From contig JACKBX010000003.1 in the NCBI GenBank assembly GCA_020634375.1, forward strand, positions 124,001 to 188,000: a DNA stretch of 64,000 nucleotides, read 5' to 3'. Below the pieces are notes generated by a model, which saw nothing but the letters and a program-made list of their open reading frames with translations, searched no databases and was not told the origin of the DNA. The stretch comes from Ardenticatenaceae bacterium. Lineage in GTDB: Bacteria > Chloroflexota > Anaerolineae > Promineifilales > Promineifilaceae. This document shows positions 16,792-23,105 of this stretch, in pieces; positions within the stretch are counted from its first letter, which is position 1, and each line of letters begins with the position of its first letter. A program made the translations under genes and the position numbers.

Positions 16792-17739
16792 CTACTCTGA
16801 AGCAGAGCAGTTCCCAGAAACTAACCATTCTTGAATAAATTCACTATCAGTATCATAAAAATAAACTCCCTGCTTTTTCCCTTCATAAACTGCTATTGCT
16901 ATCTGTTGACCATTGGGGGCCCAATCAATATCTTGGATCGTTTCTTGAATAGCTAATACGTCTGTTATACAGTTATTATCTGGTCGAAGAGCAAAAAGCC
17001 CCCCATTTCCAACAAATATAAGCCACTGACCATTAGGTGACCAATTAATTTTCTTCATAAACTGATTTTCCAGAATCAAGAAATCTTCATTTCCATCTTT
17101 AGAGACAAACCAGAGTTGGACAGGCGACGGATAATCACGAACAAGGACTGCTATCTGTTGACCATCTGGTGAAATAGCGAGATCGAAAATTTCTTCATTT
17201 GGAATATTCGACCTCCATAATCCCGGAGTCATTTGTTTAGAAACAACATCAATCATTAATAAGGAGTTAGATTCACCTACTATAATTTTCAACCCATCTG
17301 GAAACCAATCCATAGGAGGGCCAAACTTTGTTATGGCAAATTTTTCTCCCGATCCAATATCAATGATGCCTGTCTGTTCTTGATCTCCAAATTCGGTTCG
17401 GGAGTAAAACATAATTTGTTCTTGTTTTGGATTCCACACTGGGTCAGAGTTTGTATAAGTGTATTCTTGGTCACTAACCTGTGAATATGAATCTATGTCA
17501 GGATTCCAAACAAATATTTCACTAGGCTTCTGCTGAACAAGATGAATACCACTATATACTACTTCGGGGGAAGCTACAGCGAGCCTTTCGCTATCTGGTG
17601 CCCAATCAATAGACACAAAAACAAAATCTGTAGCCTGGAATTCCACACCCGTAGGCAAATTTATATTTTGCGAACATCCTTCAGCAATGAGTACTGACAA
17701 AAGAATGGCAGCAATTAATTTGGTAAGATTTAGTTTCAT
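16792..17739 (-). CDS. TolB-like beta-propeller lipoprotein, candidate immunity of module 6
   Basis: 315 aa from ATG 17739. This start forms a 4-bp ATGA overlap with the toxin stop and begins an ideal lipoprotein signal, MKLNLTKLIAAILLSVLIAE followed by GC. Blades carry the WAPDSERLAVAS, WNPKQEQIMFYS, ISPDGQQIAVLV, WSPNGQWLIFVG and WAPNGQQIAIAV signatures. The overlap implies co-translation with the metallopeptidase toxin, the tightest pairing in the island. Immunity is inferred. Confidence 0.83.
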   Translation of the reverse strand: MKLNLTKLIAAILLSVLIAEGCSQNINLPTGVEFQATDFVFVSIDWAPDSERLAVASPEVVYSGIHLVQQKPSEIFVWNPDIDSYSQVSDQEYTYTNSDPVWNPKQEQIMFYSRTEFGDQEQTGIIDIGSGEKFAITKFGPPMDWFPDGLKIIVGESNSLLMIDVVSKQMTPGLWRSNIPNEEIFDLAISPDGQQIAVLVRDYPSPVQLWFVSKDGNEDFLILENQFMKKINWSPNGQWLIFVGNGGLFALRPDNNCITDVLAIQETIQDIDWAPNGQQIAIAVYEGKKQGVYFYDTDSEFIQEWLVSGNCSASE

Positions 17740-18605
17740 TTCAACATATCTTCTGTAATTCTGGTTTGCCAACTATAAAGTCTATGAAGAAAATACGCAC
17801 CGCTTGGATGATTGTGAAATGTTAGGAGATTGTCTATATGGTACCAAGGTGCCGGGCCAGTATCTATGATTTCCCGCAGGCGGTTTACCTCGCTATGTTG
17901 GTTAATAAGTTTGTTATATCCGTCGTCATTTTCACGCAGTCCAGCATTGTATTGGGTAATTAATGCATTCATTTCATCTACTAACTGACCTTCGTAGAGA
18001 AAAGCTTCCGCTTCACCATAAGCTGTAAAAGCTTTTTCAAACCCCTGATAAGCATGGATAGCTTCGTGAGCAAATGTACTAACACCCCCAACACCCCAAT
18101 TCTTAGGGTCGAAAGGATTTGTCTTTATAGTTTCAGGTTTCAAGTAAAGAGTGTCTCCAATAAAGTTTGCACCACTGTTTAGAACCTCATTGATGTTAAT
18201 ATTTGTGTCTGCCATTACCGTACCTTGTGTAGTTATTAGTGGGATTATAATAGTTCCCCCAACCATAATTCTAATCCCTCCTTCACCTGCCATTGCATCG
18301 GCAGCCCAAAACCAATCAACTATTCGAGCACCTGTTTCCGTTAAGCCAAGAACAGACAGTGTCTGGTTAACCCAATTTTCGCAGTCAGTGACTGAAACGC
18401 CAGCTTCTTCACCATCAGAACCTATTGAACAAGTAAAATGGCCCGTTGGATCAACCAGGTTAACAGGGTTGTTGTGGACGTAGCTGTATCTATTGAAGCT
18501 TTGGGGGTTTGACGGGTCAGGTATAATGCTATCAGGAGAGGCCATTCGGTATATATAAGACACGTAGTACCGCGCATTCATGTAAATAAAACCCAACCCA
18601 TTCAT
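17736..18605 (-). CDS. Orphan Rhs-CT toxin, HExxH zincin, module 6
   Basis: 289 aa. The Rhs core runs from MNGLGFIYMNARYYV to VDPTGH (residue 56). The toxin domain includes a hydrophobic strand region (IRIMVGGTIIIPLIT), then FAHEAIHAYQGF (HEAIH about 180-184) and AYGEAEAF (Glu about 198-200), giving a HExxH...E zincin arrangement. The substrate is unknown. The stop overlaps the downstream lipoprotein start by 4 bp. There is a TGA 15 bp upstream of the ATG and no Shine-Dalgarno. Confidence 0.82.
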   Translation of the reverse strand: MNGLGFIYMNARYYVSYIYRMASPDSIIPDPSNPQSFNRYSYVHNNPVNLVDPTGHFTCSIGSDGEEAGVSVTDCENWVNQTLSVLGLTETGARIVDWFWAADAMAGEGGIRIMVGGTIIIPLITTQGTVMADTNININEVLNSGANFIGDTLYLKPETIKTNPFDPKNWGVGGVSTFAHEAIHAYQGFEKAFTAYGEAEAFLYEGQLVDEMNALITQYNAGLRENDDGYNKLINQHSEVNRLREIIDTGPAPWYHIDNLLTFHNHPSGAYFLHRLYSWQTRITEDMLK

Positions 18606-18639
18606 GTTGTAGAAGTAGAATCAGCCATCGTTTGCAATG

Positions 18640-19384
18640 CCCAAGTCAGCCCAACGCTTCTGCAAGTCGGCCCAACGCTTCTGCAAGTCAGCCCAATGCT
18701 TCTGCAAGCCAGCCCAACGCTCCTGCAAGTCAGCCCAACGCTTCTGCAAGCCATCTCAACGGCCGTGCAAGTCGTCCCAACGGCCGTGCAAGCCATCCCC
18801 AACGGCCGTGCAAATCCCCCCAACGGCCGTGCAAGTCGTCCCAACGGCTGTGCTAGTCATCCCAACGGCCGTGCAAGCCATCCCAACGGCCGTGCAAGTC
18901 ACCCCAACGGCATGTGCAAGTCACCCCCAACGGCCGTGCAAGCCATCCCAACGGCCGTGCAAGTCACCCCAACGGCCGTGCAGGTCATCCCAACGGCCAA
19001 GTGCAAGCCACCCCAACGGCCGTGCAAGCCATCTCAACGGCCGTGCAAGTCCTCCCAACGACCGTGCAAGCCATCCCCAACGGCCGTGCAAGCCATCCCA
19101 ACGGCCGTGCAAGTCCACCCCAACGGCCGTGCAAGCCACCCCAACGGCCGTGCAAGCCATCTCAACGGCCGTGCAAGTCGTCCCAACGGCCGTGCAAGCC
19201 ACCCCAACGGCCGTGCAAGTCAGCCCAACGGCCGTGCAAGCCATCCCAACGGCCGTGTAAGCCACCCCAACGGCCGTGCAAGCCATCCCAACGGCCGTGC
19301 AAGTCATCCTAACGGCCGTACAAGTCATCCCAACGGCCGTGCAAGTCATCCTAACGGCCGTGCAAGCCATCCCAACGGCCGTGC
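18640..19384. repeat. 21-bp tandem repeat array 6 (about 35 units, the longest)
   Basis: Five or six type A units at the Rhs side give way to about thirty type B units. Several units have single-base insertions (CATCCCCAACGG, CCACCCCAACGG) or altered cores (AACGGCATGTGCAAG, AACGGCCAAGTGC), so the seven-codon frames are broken here. The conserved segment 19385-19435 follows. Confidence 0.95.
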
Positions 19385-19435
19385 ATCATCGTCATAGTTC
19401 TTTGGGAAATGGCATTATCATGGCTTGAAACGTGA

Positions 19436-19825
19436 GTGACGCCGCACATGCTGCGGCACACCTTTGGCATGCAGTTGGTGAATGCCGGTTGCCAGATTAC
19501 GACGATTCAGGCGCTGCTGGGTCACAAGCGTATCAACACTACCCTAACCTACGCCCGTGTCCACGACCGCACGGTAGCCGAGGATTACTTCGCGGCGATG
19601 GAAATGGTGGAGCAGCGGCTGGTGCACCAACTGCCGCCACCCCCTGGCGCCGAAGCCAACAGGGAAAATGGCACAACAACCAGCAACGCCGCCATACCGC
19701 ACCTGCTGACGCTGGCAACAACCCTGCAAACGGCACAGCTACCGGATGAGCAGCAGGCGGTCGTTGCAGCCTTGCAGGCAGGGCTGGCGGCATTGGCCCA
19801 GCCAGCCACTATGAACCAAACCTAG
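19436..19825 (+). pseudogene. Tyrosine recombinase C-terminal fragment 6
   Basis: 129 codons, GTG start, MTPHMLRHTFGMQLVNAGCQ, ALLGHKRINTTLTYARVHD and a variable tail rich in Pro and Ala. It has HxxR, GHK and the candidate Tyr but lacks the rest of the enzyme. The conserved TTGTTAACGAACA lies just after the stop. Confidence 0.85.
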
Positions 19826-19909
19826 CCGCTAAAACTGTTGTTAACGAACAAATGGCACAACCTCCATAGCGAAAAACCCCTGGGAGGGGGAGCCTCGGTT
19901 TTTTCTTTG

Positions 19910-19945
19910 GTTCTTTCTTTTTGGACTCGCCCAAAAAGAAAGAAC
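19910..19945. terminator. CTTTCTTTTTGG hairpin element (copy 2)
   Basis: GTTCTTTCTTTTTGG and CCAAAAAGAAAGAAC form a perfect 15-bp stem around ACTCGC. The stem is preceded by GGAGCCTCGGTTTTTTCTTT, as in the copy at 7366-7414. It probably acts as a bidirectional terminator between the recombinase fragment and the converging membrane-protein gene. Confidence 0.55.
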
Positions 19946-20015
19946 AATGGCCTGCTGCCTGACAAACCTGCGGCAGGTAAAGAAAGTGGCGCGACCAGAG
20001 GCCGTGCCACAGCCA

Positions 20016-20474
20016 CTACGAAGACTTGTCCATAGCAACAGGTTTTTCATTGATGAACGCTTGAACATAGTGCCGAGAGACAGGGAGCATATTGACAATG
20101 AACGGACTAATAAAGGTGATCACAATGGTTAGATTTGTGGCTGGCAGGGTAATCAAGCCGGGAAACCAGGTAATGGAACACAACCCAATTATTAATATAT
20201 TGCTGATAACATTGAGAAGTGCGAAGAAAAATATGTTTCTTACCCCAATTTTATTTGCAACTTGTGTAAAAATAAGCAAGAGGGGCAATATCCAAAAGGC
20301 TAGTCTTATTACAAACATCAATAACAAGAATCTTAACTGGAAACCCAAAGCATTACTATTGAAATACCATTGCCCACTACTAACTAATTCTTGAATAGAT
20401 ATTGCCACAGGTAGCATGATATGCTCGACTAAAATCAAGCAGAGGATTAAAATTAGAATTTTGGTTGTTTTCAT
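20016..20474 (-). CDS. Four-helix membrane protein, candidate immunity of module 7
   Basis: 152 aa from ATG 20474 (MKTTKILILILCLILVEHIM). Four hydrophobic segments are visible: the N-terminal one, LRFLLLMFVIRLAFWILPLL, NIFFFALLNVISNILIIGLC and LTIVITFISPFIVNMLPVS. An upstream start at 20507 would lie inside a perfect hairpin and is less likely. It is the next gene after the interrupted Rhs toxin, in the position held by lipoproteins in the other modules. A polytopic membrane protein there suggests a toxin acting in or at the membrane. No family is recognised. Confidence 0.7.
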   Translation of the reverse strand: MKTTKILILILCLILVEHIMLPVAISIQELVSSGQWYFNSNALGFQLRFLLLMFVIRLAFWILPLLLIFTQVANKIGVRNIFFFALLNVISNILIIGLCSITWFPGLITLPATNLTIVITFISPFIVNMLPVSRHYVQAFINEKPVAMDKSS

Positions 20475-20489
20475 AAGATGACTTTCTTT

Positions 20490-20527
20490 GGCTTTTATAG
20501 GCAACATTTTTGTTGCCTATAAAAGCC
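20490..20527. promoter_or_regulatory. Perfect 17-bp hairpin between toxin and candidate immunity gene
   Basis: GGCTTTTATAGGCAACA is followed by a TTTT loop and its exact complement. It lies 41 bp after the toxin stop (20568) and 16 bp before the membrane-protein ATG. It could attenuate, stabilise mRNA or be a mobile repeat. Confidence 0.5.
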
Positions 20528-20731
20528 GAACTATAGTTGTTATAATGCCAGAACCTTGCGATAACAATCATTCATTTTCATATAATAGACGAATTAATTC
20601 TTGCCCTAACAACACCCTGTCATCGTAATTGCCAAAGTCAAAAGTTGTACCGCCAGCGAAAAATTCAGCCATTACTGTATCGAGTAAATCGTTGGTAACG
20701 ATATCTGGAACATCGGAAAACAAGAAATTAA

Positions 20732-22030
20732 CTAGTTCTCGCATTTTTTGTTGCTGACATGAAAACCCTGTAACGAGGTGGCTACCAGGAGGTTTTCAAG
20801 CCAATTATCACGATAAACAAAGCCGTTGAGTTTATGGGCAGGTGATTGATATGTTTCACGCACTTTTGCCCGCGGACAATACGGCCAAAAGTTATGAAGC
20901 AAGGCCCATGACCTGGTTTGCAGTTCGGCGGAGCGTAAATGTCCATGAAAATAACGTGCGCCATAAAGCCAACGAGACATAGGTTCCATATGACGGTCAA
21001 CCATGTTGCTGGTGCGGTAGGCATCGGGATACTCAAAGGCTACCACAAAGGAATCGGCTTTAGCACAGAGCTTCTCGATGGCTTCCATCACGGTTCCGGT
21101 TAGATTCTCGGCATTCGTTTTCGTCCAAAACTGCAAATCTGTGATTTTTGTCAGGAAGTCGGTGCGGTCAGAAGCGTGATAAATATCCCACACCTGCTGC
21201 TTAATGTCGGCAAAAGCGTCTCCCAAACGTTTGCCGCAGGAGCGAATCTTGATGAAGGCATGCAGAAAACAGCAAATAATGGTTATTGTGGGAAAGAGCG
21301 TCTGCCAAGCTAAATGGGTTGCTCGCCAACCGTCTTCATTAACAGTTTCTGGTTTGTAGTTTGGGTTAAGTCGCTGTGTTTCGTCCTTAAAATGACCATA
21401 TGCTTCTGTTAAGCCTTCGGTATCGGCTGTCAAAGAAACGGATGCGCCTAAAACACAATCATTGGCAACTGTCGTGGCAATGTATGCTTTGTCTCCTTGA
21501 AAGCGGGCATGTTTTTCATCAGCCAGTAAATGTTGCGGTAAGTTTTCTGGCTGTTTGACTGTTGTACCCACAATATCATGGCGACCGAGGGCCGTTGTCA
21601 AGTTGCACCAATAGGAATCGTTGCGCCCGAATACATAGGTCAACGCCCAAAACGGCACACCAAAACGACGCAGAAACAATGCTTTTTCGACTTTGGTTAC
21701 ATGACCAGCCATATAGGGTAAGATGTCGCAAGGAGAAATGGTAAACACTTGTCGTTGCTGTTGCTCACCAAGAGACGTTAACTGAATCCGTCGCAGTTGA
21801 ACTTGAGGCATTTTCTTGGATGGCGGCATCATACCGTGTAATTTGTACCCGCAACCAATATCGTCTGGAAAAAGCTCGGGATAAGTTTGCACCATTTCAT
21901 CCAAATATTGGCGAAAGGCTTTTTTGTCGGGCAAGAGTTCATTGTAAGTTACCAAATCGATGGGCAAGGTAATGCGTTTGGTATGTTTTGTGGATTCGAG
22001 TTTGGTTTTGTTATACTTTCTTTGAGGCAT
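20732..22030 (-). CDS. IS transposase
   Basis: 432 aa from ATG 22030 (MPQRKYNKTKLESTKHTKR); a GTG at 22072 would add 14 residues. Conserved blocks include LLADEKHARFQGDKAYIATT, LTADTEGLTEAYGHFKDE, ETVNEDGWRATHLAWQTLFP, IICCFLHAFIKIRS, YRTSNMVDRHMEP and PRAKVRETYQSPAHKLNGF. They look like a DDE-type transposase with Asp in ADEKH and EDGW and a late Glu in HMEP, although the triad is inferred. The stop TAG is completed by target-site bases beyond the IS end. The frame is full length and undamaged, so the element may be active. Confidence 0.88.
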   Translation of the reverse strand: MPQRKYNKTKLESTKHTKRITLPIDLVTYNELLPDKKAFRQYLDEMVQTYPELFPDDIGCGYKLHGMMPPSKKMPQVQLRRIQLTSLGEQQQRQVFTISPCDILPYMAGHVTKVEKALFLRRFGVPFWALTYVFGRNDSYWCNLTTALGRHDIVGTTVKQPENLPQHLLADEKHARFQGDKAYIATTVANDCVLGASVSLTADTEGLTEAYGHFKDETQRLNPNYKPETVNEDGWRATHLAWQTLFPTITIICCFLHAFIKIRSCGKRLGDAFADIKQQVWDIYHASDRTDFLTKITDLQFWTKTNAENLTGTVMEAIEKLCAKADSFVVAFEYPDAYRTSNMVDRHMEPMSRWLYGARYFHGHLRSAELQTRSWALLHNFWPYCPRAKVRETYQSPAHKLNGFVYRDNWLENLLVATSLQGFHVSNKKCEN

Positions 22031-22102
22031 ATTGGTTGGATTCTTGGTCGTTTTTAACCAATATAGCCTCACTCATTCCAAAGCTACAAAATTTGTTAGA
22101 AC
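20735..22102 (-). mobile_element. Insertion sequence inside the module 7 toxin gene
   Basis: About 1.37 kb. The ends match as imperfect inverted repeats, GTTCTCGCATTTTTTGTTGC on the left and GTTCTAACAAATTTTGTAGC on the complementary right. The flanks show a duplicated TA, or CTAG if the outermost base is counted as target. It contains one transposase gene on the minus strand. The family was not determined. The insertion split a toxin gene whose frame is otherwise intact, so it is probably recent. Confidence 0.85.
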
Positions 22103-22853
22103 TAGGAAATTAACATCTTGAATAATCGAATTTGTTGTCTCCCATCCATGAGTGCCAGCGTATGCGTTGATAAACTCTTGAACTTTTGTTTGCTCAAATT
22201 GCACCAGGGCAAAATCCAATTCGATTCCTGATAATCCATTAAAAGAAACCATAACACCGTTTGCATCAGTAAAACTTTCCAAGCTGCCATTGTTCAATAA
22301 AGTTCGGGCATTTCCCATATTATATTGGAACAAAAATTCGTTGCCGTTACGTAAGAAATCTGCTGCATCGGGCATAATTAAATTTAAGGCTGAATCCGCT
22401 GCACCCACTCCATTAAAATTTGTTACGATATCTGCGGCAGCAAACCACTTCGAATTACTTCCATTTGCAGCTAAAGTCGTTTGTACCCAGCCATAATAGT
22501 CATTTCGTTGATATACAGCTGCGTAAGCAGTTACATTTAAAGAAGCCGTATTGGCAGCATGATCAATGGGTGGTGGCTGTGCTGTATCACCTGTCAATGC
22601 CACCATGCCGAAAACTCCAATACAAATCAACGCGGTTACAGGTGTAAAGCAATGGCCTGATGGATCAGTATATTTAAGAGGGTTATTTATTGTATAGCTG
22701 TAACGATTGAAGCTTTGTGGATTACTTGGATCGGGTACAATGGTATCTGCACTGGCAAAGCGGTTAAGAGTTGGAACGTAGTACCGCGCATTCATGTAAA
22801 TAAAACCCAACCCATTCATGTTGTAGAAGTAGAATCAGCCATCGTTTGCAATG

Positions 22854-23009
22854 CCCAAGTCAGCCCAACGCTTCTGCAAGTCAGCCCAACGCTTCTGCAA
22901 GTCAGCCCAACGCTTCTGCAGGTCAGCCCAACGCTTCTGCAAGTCAGCCCAATGCTTCTGCGGGTCGGCCCAATGCTTCTGCAGGTCAGCCCAACGGCCG
23001 TGCAAGTCG
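22854..23009. repeat. 21-bp tandem repeat array 7 (about 7 units)
   Basis: Six type A units (some AATGCTTCTGC) followed by one type B unit. In the Rhs frame the minus strand reads LQKRWAD heptads, LGIANDG and then TGA, 15 bp before the toxin ATG. The array is followed by a diverged copy of the conserved segment but no recombinase fragment, so this is the right end of the island. Confidence 0.95.
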
Positions 23010-23105
23010 TCATGATTCATTCTTTGGAAACTTATGACGTAATCATGGCGTGAAACGTGACCAAACAGAATTCACGTTTCACGCATCACGTTTCACGCCT
23101 CACGC
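23010..23105. repeat. TTCTTTGG...GTGAAACGTGA dispersed element, island right border
   Basis: CATTCTTTGGAAACTTATGA then GCGTGAAACGTGACC, followed by TTCACGTTTCACGCATCACG and TTTCACGCCTCACGCG. The two orientations of GTGAAACGTGA can form a hairpin. The same segment precedes each complete recombinase fragment and recurs at 62370-62451, outside the island. It overlaps the stop codon of the helicase gene (23093). Confidence 0.75.

Larger units (their letters stand above)
20568..22819 (-). pseudogene. Orphan Rhs-CT toxin gene of module 7, interrupted by an IS
   Basis: The 5' part (22819 to about 22102) has the Rhs core MNGLGFIYMNARYYV to TDPSGH and a toxin domain with NEFLFQYNMGNARTLLNNG and GIELDFALVQFEQTKVQEF. 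It runs into the IS and stops artificially at 22073. The 3' part (20731-20568) reads VNFLFSDVPDIVTNDLLD, continues to LIRLLYENE and ends at TGA. Removing the IS with one target copy joins the two in frame (QDVNFL-VNFLFSD) to give 293 aa, the size of the other module toxins. The toxin family is unknown. No Shine-Dalgarno is visible, and a TGA lies 15 bp upstream of the ATG. Confidence 0.85.

Noticed and set aside
20732..22072. A GTG start of the transposase at 22072
   Set aside because: The ATG at 22030 begins the basic N-terminus; the upstream codons lie close to the terminal inverted repeat.
6600..22840. Stop-codon readthrough or selenocysteine at the TGA before MNGLG
   Set aside because: Module 3 has TAA at the same position and no SECIS-like structure was seen; loss of function is simpler.
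3458..23009. CRISPR arrays
   Set aside because: The units are contiguous 21-bp repeats with no unique spacers, and no cas genes are present.
3363..23053. Proteins encoded across the arrays in several frames
   Set aside because: The 21-bp period keeps most frames open by chance. The peptides are simple repeats without starts or ribosome binding sites; only the frame in line with the Rhs core is mentioned.
945..23060. A classical integron
   Set aside because: There is no intact integron integrase or attI, the hairpins lack a clear attC core, and cassettes hold two genes plus repeat arrays.
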